Counted from the first letter of the stretch, positions 1 to 6,583 are shown. The stretch: 7,399 nt of DNA from Atopobiaceae bacterium UBA7016 (GCA_002449555.1 DJXA01000239.1:1-7399); one strand, 5' to 3'. Notes: a model not told the origin generated them from the sequence alone. Program-made: numbers and translations.

Positions 1-1182
1 GGCAACAAGGTGGGCGACGCCTACGACGCCGTTGTGGCGCAGCTCCCCGGCCTTGCGGGCGGCGAGGTTGCCGCTGACGACGAGGAGGGCAAGGGCGGCT
101 TCAGCCTGAACGCGCTCTTCGACATCGTGTCCGGCATCTTCGTTCCGTTCATTGGCATCTTCACCGCAGCCGGTCTTACCCGCGCCCTGGTGACCATGTG
201 CGTGACGCTGGGCCTCTTTACCCAGGAAAGCTCCACCTTCGTCATCCTCAACGCCATCGGCGACGGCGTCTTCCAGTTCCTGCCCATCTTCATCGCCCGC
301 AACGCCGCCAAGAAGTTCAAGTGCAACGAGTGGATCGCCATGGCCGTGGCAGCTTTCCTCGTGGTGCCTTCCATGGTGGGCCTCAAGGACGCGTTTGCCG
401 AGGTCGGCGGCCCCACCCTCTTCGGCCTGCCGGTCATCCTGCCTGACTCCGGCTACCTGCAGTCGGTCTTCCCCATCATCTTTGCCGTCTACCTGCAGTC
501 TTGGATCGAGAAGCCCGTCTCTAAGATGCCGCAGCTTGCCCGTGACCTCGTGGGCAACATGATCGTGCTCGTCTGCACGTCCCTCATCACCCTGCTGGTG
601 GTTGGCCCCGTGGTCAACACCGTCTCTGGCTGGATTGCCGCTGGCCTCATGGCCATCCTGAACGTTGCCCCCGTCATCGCCGGCTTCCTCATCGCCGCCC
701 TCTGGCCCGTCCTTATCATCTTTGGCATGCACTGGGGCATGATTCCCATCATGATCTCCAACCTCATGACTCTCGGCTATGACGTAATCGGCCCCATCAC
801 CAACTCCACCAACTACGTTGTCGGCGCCGTGGTCCTGGCCATCCTGCTCAAGTCCAAGAAGCAGAACGTGAAGGCCACCGCAACCGAGTGCCTCGCCTCC
901 GCTTGGCTGGGCGCCATCACCGAGCCCGCCATCTACGGCCTGCTCCTCAAGTTCAAGCGTCCGTTCATCGCCATGGCCCTCTCTTGCGGCATCTGCGGCG
1001 CCATCACCGCGGCCGTAGGCGTGCACCAGGTGGGCATCCTCACCACCTCCGTGCTCACCCTGCCCATCCTTGCCGCCAACCTGGGCATGGCGCACATGAT
1101 CGCCATCGCCCTGGCCAGCATCGCCGGCTTTGTGAGCACCTATCTCTTCGCCTTTGACGACAGCATGGTCGTCGACGAGTAG
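1..1182 (+). CDS. PTS sugar transporter EIIBC, beta-glucoside (Bgl/Glc superfamily) type, 3' part
   Basis: This is the C-terminal 393 residues of a membrane permease of the phosphoenolpyruvate:sugar phosphotransferase system, which imports a sugar and phosphorylates it. The frame is open to the left edge. The first residues (GNKVGDAYDAV) look like the end of an EIIB domain, followed by an acidic, glycine-rich linker, so the real start lies upstream and the GTG at position 10 is an internal valine codon. The rest is hydrophobic with many membrane segments. It shows the EIIC signatures FGMHWGMIPI (from position 721) and GAITEPAIYG (910-939), the conserved ITEP sugar-site motif. The protein ends at FAFDDSMVVDE, so no EIIA domain is fused at the C-terminus, and a separate Glc-type EIIA would have to supply phosphate. 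The substrate cannot be read from the sequence; beta-glucosides are the usual guess, but the ROK kinase downstream leaves other hexoses open. Confidence 0.93.
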   Translation, partial: GNKVGDAYDAVVAQLPGLAGGEVAADDEEGKGGFSLNALFDIVSGIFVPFIGIFTAAGLTRALVTMCVTLGLFTQESSTFVILNAIGDGVFQFLPIFIARNAAKKFKCNEWIAMAVAAFLVVPSMVGLKDAFAEVGGPTLFGLPVILPDSGYLQSVFPIIFAVYLQSWIEKPVSKMPQLARDLVGNMIVLVCTSLITLLVVGPVVNTVSGWIAAGLMAILNVAPVIAGFLIAALWPVLIIFGMHWGMIPIMISNLMTLGYDVIGPITNSTNYVVGAVVLAILLKSKKQNVKATATECLASAWLGAITEPAIYGLLLKFKRPFIAMALSCGICGAITAAVGVHQVGILTTSVLTLPILAANLGMAHMIAIALASIAGFVSTYLFAFDDSMVVDE

Positions 1183-1195
1183 CCCTTCCTTTCCC

Positions 1196-1224
1196 GTCGG
1201 GGCGTCCACCATGGACGCCCCGAC
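1196..1224 (+). terminator. Strong stem-loop between EIIBC and kinase genes
   Basis: A perfect 13-bp inverted repeat (1196-1208 with 1212-1224, core GGGGCGTCCA/TGGACGCCCC) closes a three-base loop, 13 bases after the permease stop codon. Only a broken pyrimidine stretch follows rather than a clean T run, so it is not a textbook intrinsic terminator. It could end most permease transcripts, partly attenuate read-through into the kinase, or protect the 3' end of the permease message. The hairpin is read directly; its role is inferred. Confidence 0.5.
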
Positions 1225-1250
1225 ATCCTTCGCTTTCCCTCGCGTATCAA

Positions 1251-1258
1251 AAAAGGAG
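1251..1258 (+). promoter_or_regulatory. Ribosome-binding site of the ROK kinase
   Basis: AAAAGGAG lies six bases before the ATG at 1265. It selects this start over the in-frame ATG at 1154, which lies inside the permease gene and would add 37 unrelated residues translated across the hairpin. Confidence 0.85.
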
Positions 1259-1264
1259 CGCATC

Positions 1265-2158
1265 ATGAGCAAGAAGTTCCTCTGCATGGACGTTGGCGGC
1301 ACCAACACGCGCGTCGGCATCGTCAACGACGAGTTCGCCGTGCTTGGGTCGGCCATCGAGCCCACCAAGCAGCTCGCTGCCAAGGGCATTGGCGTGGGTC
1401 TGGCGGACCTGGTCCTCAAGTGGGCCGCACTCGCCGAGGCCGAGGGTGACGAGCTCTCTCGCGTGGTCATCGGTGTACCCGCCACCGTGGACGCCGCCTG
1501 CCGACGCGTGCTGCAGGCTCCCAACGTGGAGGGCCTTTCCAGCCTTGCCCTCGCCGACCAGATCGAGGAGATGACGGGCATCCCCACCACGGTGGAAAAG
1601 GACGTCAACCTGCTCATTCTTTCTGACATCCACAGCCTGGGCATTGACCCCAAGGCATCCGTCACGGGCGTGTACTTTGGCACGGGCATTGGCAACGCGC
1701 TCTATCTAGGCGGCAAGGTCTGGCACGGCGCCCACGGCTCAGCTGGCGAGCTGGGCCATGTGCCGCAGCTGGGCCACACCGAGACCTGCGGCTGCGGAAA
1801 CCCCGGCTGCCTTGAGTGCTTTGGTGGCGGACATCACCTCGCAGCCATCTGCAAGGAGCGCTTCCCCGAAGTGCCCATCGGCGAAGCCTTTGCGCGCCTG
1901 TCAAACGAACCCGAGGTCATCGAGGTACTTGAGGCCATGGCTATCGCCGTTGCCACCGAGGCCAACATCCTTGACCCCGACGAAGTCATCATTGGCGGCG
2001 GGCTGCCGCTGATGCAGGGCTTCGATCGCGACGCCTTTGCCGAGCGCGTGCGCACGCACCTGCGCAAGCCCTTCCCAGCGGAGACGCTCACCCTGCGCTA
2101 CTCGCAGCAGGGCCAGCTGAGCGGCCTAGTGGGCGGCGCCATCTGTGCCACGATGTAG
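1265..2158 (+). CDS. alsK: ROK-family sugar kinase, allose kinase (AlsK)-like
   Basis: A 297-residue cytoplasmic ATP-dependent hexose kinase of the ROK family, of normal length. The phosphate-binding loop is DVGGTNTRVG (residues 9-18). EKDVN at 111-115 carries the likely catalytic base D113. GTGIGNALYLGG (139-150) is the second nucleotide-binding segment. The ROK zinc signature is complete: GELGH (H165), then CGCGNPGC with C175, C177 and C182. IIGGG (242-246) is the C-terminal adenosine-side motif. WHGAHGSAGELGHVP, CGCGNPGCLE, ILDPDEVIIGGG and LRKPFP match my memory of E. coli AlsK better than glucokinase or NagK, so allose kinase is the best name, but the substrate is unproven. It follows the permease by 82 bases on the same strand and may be co-transcribed through the hairpin. 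A PTS product is already phosphorylated, so the kinase probably acts on free sugar released inside the cell or entering by another route. Confidence 0.9.
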   Translation: MSKKFLCMDVGGTNTRVGIVNDEFAVLGSAIEPTKQLAAKGIGVGLADLVLKWAALAEAEGDELSRVVIGVPATVDAACRRVLQAPNVEGLSSLALADQIEEMTGIPTTVEKDVNLLILSDIHSLGIDPKASVTGVYFGTGIGNALYLGGKVWHGAHGSAGELGHVPQLGHTETCGCGNPGCLECFGGGHHLAAICKERFPEVPIGEAFARLSNEPEVIEVLEAMAIAVATEANILDPDEVIIGGGLPLMQGFDRDAFAERVRTHLRKPFPAETLTLRYSQQGQLSGLVGGAICATM

Positions 2159-2163
2159 CGGCC

Positions 2164-3039
2164 TCACGCCGGGCCGTAGCGCAGCTTGCGGTACGCGCTC
2201 GGCGTGATGTCACACATCTTGGTGAAGCGGTACGAGAAGTTGCTTTCGGTGGTGAAGCCCACCTGACGCGCAACGGCACCGATGGGCTCATCGGTCTCTA
2301 TCAGCAGCTGCTTGGCCTTGCTGATGCGCTGGCGAAGTAGGTAGTCGTGAGGAGAGGTGCCGAGCGACTGCCTGAAGAGCTTCGTGAGATAGCTTGCGCT
2401 CACGTTTGCGGCCTTGGCCAGGTCCTCCACAGAGATGGGGTCCGCAAGGTGATCGGCAACGTAAGCGCAGGCCAGCCGCACTGGGTCGTCTTGCGCGGCA
2501 TTGGCGCGCACCACGGCCGTGATGAGCTCGGAAAGCATGGTATGCACGGCAATTCCCATGCGCTCCTCATTCTCGACGCTCTCGGTCTTGATCTTGTCAA
2601 AGAGCAGCTCGAAGTGAGGTCGCATGCGCGTCTCGCTCAGCGTAATGGGCGTGAGCTTGGGAAGGCCGAGCCTGCGCGCCATCGCCTCGACGCCCGCGCC
2701 TTCGATGTGCGCCCACAGGTGGTACCAATGGCCGCGTGCCGGCGAGGTGCCATACACCTGCGGCATGCGGCAGTCCATGAGCAGCGCCTGCCCATGGTTG
2801 ACCGTGACCGTGAGGTTGGCCTGCGTGAAGTAGCCCGCCCCGCCAAAGGTGTAGATCAGGAGGTAACTGTCCTTGCTCGAGCGGCCCGTCACGAAGTGCT
2901 CCCTGCCGTAGAGCGTGCCCGCCTCGGTGCACACGAAGGGCATCTCAAGCTGCGCCGCGCACGGCGTTGTGGCCAGCCAGAAGCTCCGCGGGTCGATATC
3001 GCCCGTTATGCGGTAGCGTTGCTCGTTGTTTCTGGCCAC
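2164..3039 (-). CDS. AraC-family transcriptional regulator
   Basis: A one-component sugar-responsive type regulator of 291 residues from the chosen start. The N-terminal ~170 residues look like an AraC-type cupin sensor (for example GREHFVTGRSSKDSYLLIY and a following beta-rich GYFTQANLTV segment, then WYHLWAHIEG). The C-terminal ~100 residues are a clear AraC DNA-binding domain with two helix-turn-helices: VEDLAKAANVSASYLTKLFR (about 204-225) and GAVARQVGFTTESNFSYRF (about 252-273), ending ITPSAYRK. The open frame continues to an ATG at 3114, but that would overlap the start of the divergent esterase and lacks a ribosome-binding site. The GTG at 3039, with a weak GGGTGAT upstream, is preferred; GTG 3087 and TTG 3075 are less likely. 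It converges on the kinase with five bases between stop codons and diverges from the esterase, which is its most likely target. The effector is unknown. Confidence 0.92.
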   Translation of the reverse strand: MARNNEQRYRITGDIDPRSFWLATTPCAAQLEMPFVCTEAGTLYGREHFVTGRSSKDSYLLIYTFGGAGYFTQANLTVTVNHGQALLMDCRMPQVYGTSPARGHWYHLWAHIEGAGVEAMARRLGLPKLTPITLSETRMRPHFELLFDKIKTESVENEERMGIAVHTMLSELITAVVRANAAQDDPVRLACAYVADHLADPISVEDLAKAANVSASYLTKLFRQSLGTSPHDYLLRQRISKAKQLLIETDEPIGAVARQVGFTTESNFSYRFTKMCDITPSAYRKLRYGPA

Positions 3040-3103
3040 ATCATCACCCGACCACCAAGAATTGGTATCTTGCAATAGTTGTATCACGAAGGAGGCACGG
3101 CAT
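3040..3103. promoter_or_regulatory. Divergent araC-type regulator/esterase control region
   Basis: These 64 bases separate the regulator start (GTG 3039) from the esterase start (ATG 3104) and must hold the esterase promoter. They are more AT-rich than the flanking genes. Two similar blocks, TTGGTATC (3062-3069) and TTGTATC (3079-3085), begin 17 bases apart on the same face and orientation, as directly repeated AraC-family half-sites often do. I could not define a convincing -35/-10 pair on either strand. That this is a regulatory region follows from the arrangement; the operator reading is a guess. Confidence 0.4.
3089..3095 (+). promoter_or_regulatory. Ribosome-binding site of the esterase
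   Basis: AAGGAGG, a full consensus site, stands eight bases before ATG 3104. It settles the esterase start against the longer in-frame ATG at 3026, which lies inside the divergent regulator gene. Confidence 0.88.
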
Positions 3104-3922
3104 ATGGCACTCATCCAGATGAACTACCTGTCAAACGCGCTTCTGCGCACTATCCCGGTCAACGTGATCTTGCCTGTCGACAAGGTGTCTTCCAAGACCC
3201 GCGACTACGAGCCGCGCACCAAGCCGTTCAAGACGCTGTATCTGTTGCACGGCATGTTTGGCAACTACACCGACTGGTGTGCCAATACCCGTGTCCAGCG
3301 CTGGGCCGAGGAGAAGAACCTTGCCGTGGTCATGCCCTCTGGCGACAACATGTACTACGTGAACAGCCTCATTCCGTTCAACGACTACGGCACGTTCATC
3401 GGCGAGGAGCTGCCGCGCATCATGCGAGCCGCCTTCCCGTTGTCTGACCGACGCGAGGATACCTTCATCGCCGGCCTTTCCATGGGTGGCTTTGGCGCCA
3501 TCCGCAACGGTTTTAAGTACGCGGATACGTTCAGCCACATTGCCGCGCTGTCCAGCGCCATCACGGTGCTGGACCCCAGCTTCCACCCCATTGCGGGTGA
3601 CAAGGCCGTCTTTGGTGACCTCGCCGCAGCAGCCGAGACCGACAAGAACCACCAGGTGTGCTACGAGCAGCTGAAGGCCCGCGTGGCTGCTGGTGAGGCC
3701 ACCATGCCGCGCATGTATCTGGCCTGCGGCACTGACGACGAGTTCATCACCAGTTCGCGCGCGTTCCGCGACCAGCTTGCCGCCGACGGCGTCGACCTCA
3801 CCTACGACGAGGAGCCGGGTGGCCACGAGTGGGACTTCTGGGACCGCCAGATCAAGAAGGTCATTGACTGGCTGCCGCTCGACGACGCCGAACAGGGTTT
3901 TAGCAGCGGAGCGATTGACTAG
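3104..3922 (+). CDS. Alpha/beta-hydrolase-fold esterase (esterase D/CE1-like)
   Basis: A 272-residue serine esterase of the family that includes tributyrin esterase EstA, S-formylglutathione hydrolase and CE1 acetyl/feruloyl esterases. YLLHGMFGN (47-54) is the oxyanion-hole segment. GLSMGG (124-129) is the nucleophile elbow with S126. CGTDDEF (208-214) supplies the acid, D211 or D212. GGHEWDFWD (239-247) supplies H241. The complete triad and normal length suggest an active enzyme. There is no signal peptide or membrane segment, so it acts in the cytoplasm, probably on acylated sugars or small esters after import. It starts from a strong AAGGAGG, diverges from the AraC-type gene that may control it, and is followed by a 12-bp hairpin. 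The substrate (acetyl, feruloyl or short-chain acyl) cannot be told from the sequence. S-formylglutathione hydrolase is less likely, since no partner formaldehyde gene is present. Confidence 0.9.
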   Translation: MALIQMNYLSNALLRTIPVNVILPVDKVSSKTRDYEPRTKPFKTLYLLHGMFGNYTDWCANTRVQRWAEEKNLAVVMPSGDNMYYVNSLIPFNDYGTFIGEELPRIMRAAFPLSDRREDTFIAGLSMGGFGAIRNGFKYADTFSHIAALSSAITVLDPSFHPIAGDKAVFGDLAAAAETDKNHQVCYEQLKARVAAGEATMPRMYLACGTDDEFITSSRAFRDQLAADGVDLTYDEEPGGHEWDFWDRQIKKVIDWLPLDDAEQGFSSGAID

Positions 3923-3940
3923 CTCGCGAACGGAGAAGCC

Positions 3941-3969
3941 TGGACCAGAAGGCCCGACCTTCTGGTCCA
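3941..3969 (+). terminator. Hairpin after the esterase gene
   Basis: A perfect 12-bp inverted repeat (TGGACCAGAAGG at 3941-3952 with its complement at 3958-3969) closes a five-base loop, 19 bases after the esterase stop. No T run follows. Its position at the end of a single-gene unit suggests a terminator or message-stabilising hairpin. Confidence 0.55.
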
Positions 3970-4044
3970 CAAGCCAGCGCCCTCGCCCGCAGCTAGGTAT
4001 CCTTTTGCCGAGCGTCGCGTAACATAGCCACTTTTGCTTAGTAA

Positions 4045-4085
4045 GATGGCCTCACATTTGCAAAGCTTTGCGAAGTGAGGCCATC
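4045..4085 (+). promoter_or_regulatory. Palindrome holding the ribosome-binding site of the AlbA_2 gene
   Basis: An 11-bp perfect outer stem, GATGGCCTCAC (4045-4055) with GTGAGGCCATC (4075-4085), encloses an inner near-palindrome centred on GCAAAGCTTTGC (4060-4071). Only the base at 4056 is unpaired and one T-G pair is needed to join the two. The outer right arm contains the only ribosome-binding candidate, GTGAGG (4075-4080), and ends at the base before ATG 4086. A possible -10 box, TAAGAT (4042-4047), overlaps the left arm, with no clear -35. The element may be an RNA hairpin hiding the initiation region or a DNA operator for a dimeric regulator, possibly the gene's own product. Confidence 0.6.
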
Positions 4086-5510
4086 ATGGCAATTGACCGA
4101 CGCCGCATTACCTACATCGTGCGCGATCTTCGCGCAGTTGCCACCGACACGCAGGACATCGAGGTCAAGGAATCCGTCCAAAAGCTGCCCGCCTCTATGG
4201 CCGAGACGGTCTCTGCGTTCTCGAACGGCCCGGGCGGCACCATCATCTTGGGCATCTCGGAGAAGAACGGCTTCATCCCCGCGCCGGGCTTTCGCGCCAA
4301 GCCCACGGCAGACTCGCTTGCCACCATTTGCTCTGACAAGCTCACTCCTCCCGTCCGCCCTGAGATTGACGTCGTAGACTTCGAGAACGCGCAGGTGGTC
4401 ATTGCTCATGTTCACGAACTTCCTCCTTGCGAGAAGCCCTGCTACGTCACCGAGCGCGGCGTATACCATGGCTCGTTTGTGCGCGTGGCCGATGGCGACC
4501 GCAAGCTGACGACGTACGAGGTGGACCGCCTGCTGGAAGAGCGTGCGCAGCCCACCTTTGACCTCGACATGATCATGGAAGCTGGCAAGTCGGACCTTGA
4601 CCGACGTCTTGTCTCCGCGGTGCTTGAGCGGCAGCGCAGCCTGCACCCTTCCATCTTTGCCAACCGTTCTGACGTCGACGCCCTCGTCATGCTGCGCGTG
4701 CTTGCACGTGATGACGACGACCGACTTCACCCCACGCTCGCTGGTCTGCTTGCGCTGGGCACCTACCCCCAGCAGTTCTTCCCGCGGCTCACCGTCACCT
4801 TCACGGCGCTACCCACCAGAGATGAAAAGACCGGGCTTACCACGTATGCCGACGCTCGGACTATGGCTGGCCCCATACCAGCCGTTCTTGCAGACACGCT
4901 CAAGGCCGTGCAGCAGAACATGCACACGGAAGGGATGGCGGCGTTGCCCCTCGCTGCCATACGCGAGGCGGTGGCCAACGCGCTCGTCCATCGCGACTAC
5001 TCCCCGCTTGCGCGCGGCACCGCGGTGCAGGTCAGCCTGCTTCCTGACCGGCTCGTTATCACCAGCCCTGGCGGACTGTATGGCACCGTCACATCGGAGA
5101 GCTTGGGAACGCCAGGATACTCGTCCGCGCGCAACCAGTTCTTGCTGTCGCTGCTTGAAAATGTGCCCTTTTCAGACGGCTACCTCGTTGAGAACCGTAA
5201 GGCGGGGTATCGCCTCATATGCGACGAGCTCAAGCATGCCGGCATGCCCGCACCGAAGGCTGACGACCACATTTCATCCTTTGAAATCACGCTCTTCCGC
5301 TCGGCGGCAAAGCCCCAAGCGGAAGAGCTCAGTGACGAGGTTCTGACGTATCTGGCGACGGTTACTGACGCAAGCTCTACCGAGATTGCCGATGCAACAG
5401 GCCTCTCACGCCGAACGGTTGCTTACCGGCTGTCGCGCTTTGTCGAGACCGGAGCCGTCGTGCGCATGGGCAAGCCTCGCAGTCCCAAGCAGCGTTATCG
5501 CCTGCCATAG
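4086..5510 (+). CDS. Schlafen AlbA_2 domain protein with GHKL ATP-binding fold and C-terminal winged helix
   Basis: A 474-residue putative DNA-binding regulator of the COG2865 type. Residues about 22-150 form the AlbA_2 domain: IEVKES (25-30), then MAETVSAFSNGPGGTIILGI (38-57), the usual core. Residues about 285-385 resemble a GHKL-type ATP-binding fold (HATPase_c_4): REAVANALVHRDY (293-305) with N298 as the N-box-like residue, and SPGGLYG (327-333) as the G-box. Residues about 412-474 form a winged helix with STEIADATGLSRRTVAYRLS as the helix-turn-helix. No transmembrane segment is seen. ATG 4086 is preferred over the in-frame TTG at 4068 because GTGAGG stands five bases before it. It follows the esterase by 163 bases with its own palindromic leader and converges on the Rpn-type gene. 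Relatives are mostly annotated as regulators of unknown target; some Schlafen-like proteins occur in defence loci, but nothing here proves that role. Confidence 0.9.
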   Translation: MAIDRRRITYIVRDLRAVATDTQDIEVKESVQKLPASMAETVSAFSNGPGGTIILGISEKNGFIPAPGFRAKPTADSLATICSDKLTPPVRPEIDVVDFENAQVVIAHVHELPPCEKPCYVTERGVYHGSFVRVADGDRKLTTYEVDRLLEERAQPTFDLDMIMEAGKSDLDRRLVSAVLERQRSLHPSIFANRSDVDALVMLRVLARDDDDRLHPTLAGLLALGTYPQQFFPRLTVTFTALPTRDEKTGLTTYADARTMAGPIPAVLADTLKAVQQNMHTEGMAALPLAAIREAVANALVHRDYSPLARGTAVQVSLLPDRLVITSPGGLYGTVTSESLGTPGYSSARNQFLLSLLENVPFSDGYLVENRKAGYRLICDELKHAGMPAPKADDHISSFEITLFRSAAKPQAEELSDEVLTYLATVTDASSTEIADATGLSRRTVAYRLSRFVETGAVVRMGKPRSPKQRYRLP

Positions 5511-5524
5511 GAAACTGAGCATGT

Positions 5525-5544
5525 CCTTGGGGCAGTCCCCGAGG
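5525..5544. terminator. Small GC-rich hairpin between convergent genes
   Basis: CCTTGGGG (5525-5532) pairs with CCCCGAGG (5537-5544) around a four-base loop, with one T-G wobble. It lies in the 43-base gap between two converging stop codons, where a two-way terminator would be expected. Neither side has a T run, so the call is tentative. Confidence 0.35.
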
Positions 5545-5553
5545 CACACCACC

Positions 5554-6519
5554 TTAGGCGCCAAGGGCAGCCGTAAGCTCCTCTTCCGTGAAGCCGAAGC
5601 GTTCGGTGGCAACATCGATGGTAAGAAGACCGTCAGCGACCATCTGGGCAACCTGCCCAAGGAATGCGGCACGAGCCTCCTCGCGACCCTCCCTGCGGCC
5701 TTCTTTGCGGCCTTCCTTGAGACCTTCCTTGAGGCCTCTCTCGCGGCCTTCCTCAAGGCCTTCCTCGATGGCCTCCTGCTGAATCATGCGGATTGCCTCT
5801 TCAGCGTTCCACTCGTAGAGCATCATATTGACCACCTCGGCTCTCCTCTCGGTCAGATAGTCCACAAGGTACCCGTCCGCAATGCACTGTTGAACGGCAG
5901 TATCCACGAGCTCTGCTGTCATCATAGCAGCAGGAGTCTTCTGAACAAGACCGATAAAATGCGCATATCCTGCCAGCGTCTCGCACGCCTGCATGATGCC
6001 TGCGTTGCTACCCTCATGTACGTCAAGAACTGTAGCCGTCACCTCAAGGCTCACTCCACCGATGCTCATTGAGTCCGAAAGGCGCATCACCTCCCGCTCG
6101 GGACGCTTCTCCCTTCCCGTATAAAACACGAAGTACTGCGGAGCGGGAAGCATGATTCGCTTGGTGCTGAAGCGATTAAGCCCCCTCATGGCGAGAAACC
6201 TGTTATAGAGCTCCGAGAAATAGAACAAGCCGCGCAAGGGCATATTGGGGTTGTAGGTACTCTGGTGCTCCCACAGCACCATCTCGTCATCAATCAAGAA
6301 CGAGACATCATTCTTAAAGCCCATGTAGATGGCACCGGAAAGCGTAGTGATCTCCAAGTCGTCCACATTGTCGTACGAAGTGCCGTTCAGGGCGTTATAA
6401 AGCGAAAGTGTGTTCGCTTTTCGAGACTCATCGCCGAATAGGTCACGAAAGACCGTATCTGCGTACCTCCGGTTTGTCTGAGGAACAAAATAGTGCAGGT
6501 ACTCGTCGAGATAGCTCAT
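5554..6519 (-). CDS. Rpn-family recombination-promoting nuclease / putative transposase (PD-(D/E)XK fold)
   Basis: A 321-residue protein of the Rpn/YhgA-like family, which has a PD-(D/E)XK endonuclease fold and is often annotated as putative transposase; E. coli RpnA is known to promote RecA-independent recombination and to cut DNA. The N-terminus (SYLDEYLHYFVPQTNRRYAD) contains the family's entry helix. The active site is visible as NDVSFLIDDEMVLWEHQS, with D71, E84 and Q86; Q instead of K is usual in this family. Residues about 251-283 form a charged repeat of EG/KEG/REG units, followed by a short helical end. ATG 6519 is chosen because AGGAGG (6524-6529) precedes it by four bases; the upstream ATG at 6570 has none. 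A sampled stretch is 48% GC (6361-6420), lower than the sugar genes, which suggests acquisition. It converges on the AlbA_2 gene. Confidence 0.87.
   Translation of the reverse strand: MSYLDEYLHYFVPQTNRRYADTVFRDLFGDESRKANTLSLYNALNGTSYDNVDDLEITTLSGAIYMGFKNDVSFLIDDEMVLWEHQSTYNPNMPLRGLFYFSELYNRFLAMRGLNRFSTKRIMLPAPQYFVFYTGREKRPEREVMRLSDSMSIGGVSLEVTATVLDVHEGSNAGIMQACETLAGYAHFIGLVQKTPAAMMTAELVDTAVQQCIADGYLVDYLTERRAEVVNMMLYEWNAEEAIRMIQQEAIEEGLEEGRERGLKEGLKEGRKEGRREGREEARAAFLGQVAQMVADGLLTIDVATERFGFTEEELTAALGA
5693..5776. repeat. Seven imperfect 12-bp tandem units in the Rpn-type gene
   Basis: Seven consecutive 12-base units, each close to TTGCGGCCTTCC on the plus strand (5693-5704, 5705-5716, 5717-5728, 5729-5740, 5741-5752, 5753-5764, 5765-5776), encode four residues each on the minus strand, of the type (K/R)EG(L/R). 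Gain or loss of a unit would keep the frame. The charged repeat is common in the C-terminus of Rpn-like proteins. Confidence 0.8.
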
Positions 6520-6571
6520 GTTGCCTCCTCTTGTCCGTCCTTGCTTTGGAAGACAAGGGTAAGGCAACATG
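6517..6571 (-). promoter_or_regulatory. Inverted repeat covering the start codon and ribosome-binding site of the Rpn-type gene
   Basis: CATGTTGCCT (6517-6526) and AGGCAACATG (6562-6571) are a perfect 10-bp inverted repeat. Inside them CTTGTC (6530-6535) and GACAAG (6552-6557) form a second paired block. On the minus-strand message the pairing includes the start codon 6519-6517 and half of the AGGAGG site (6524-6529), with the rest in a small internal loop. The folded leader would hinder ribosome entry. The pairing is seen directly; control of translation is inferred. Confidence 0.6.
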
Positions 6572-6583
6572 TGTTCGCTTACA

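Noticed and set aside
1154..1264. Upstream extension of the kinase frame starting at ATG 1154.
   Set aside because: It overlaps the permease gene and reads through the hairpin; AAAAGGAG before ATG 1265 and the normal ROK length fit the shorter start.
2159..2177. Possible terminator hairpin CGGCC...GGCCG between the converging kinase and regulator genes.
   Set aside because: Only a 5-bp stem, mostly inside the regulator's coding end, with no T run.
2347..3078. Open frame of 243 codons on the plus strand.
   Set aside because: It is antisense to the AraC-type gene, whose two helix-turn-helices are unmistakable; the antisense product is rich in Arg/His/Ala with no recognisable domain and no ribosome-binding site.
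3131..3970. Open frame of 279 codons on the minus strand.
   Set aside because: It lies opposite the esterase gene, which has a complete catalytic triad and a consensus ribosome-binding site; the antisense product shows no motif.
4038..4730. Open frame of 230 codons on the minus strand, and others opposite or out of frame with the AlbA_2 gene.
   Set aside because: Long antisense frames are expected in GC-rich genes; the plus-strand product has three recognisable domains.
5693..5776. Tandem short units considered as a CRISPR-like array.
   Set aside because: Units are 12 bp with no spacers and stay in frame, so they are protein-coding repeats.
5386..6072. Open frame of 228 codons on the plus strand.
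   Set aside because: It crosses the end of the AlbA_2 gene and runs antisense through the repeat tail of the Rpn-type gene; its Phe/Leu-rich repeat is only the complement of the charged repeat.
6399..6420. 8-bp inverted repeat AAAGCGAA/TTCGCTTT inside the Rpn-type gene.
   Set aside because: Short, within coding sequence and with no positional logic; most likely chance.
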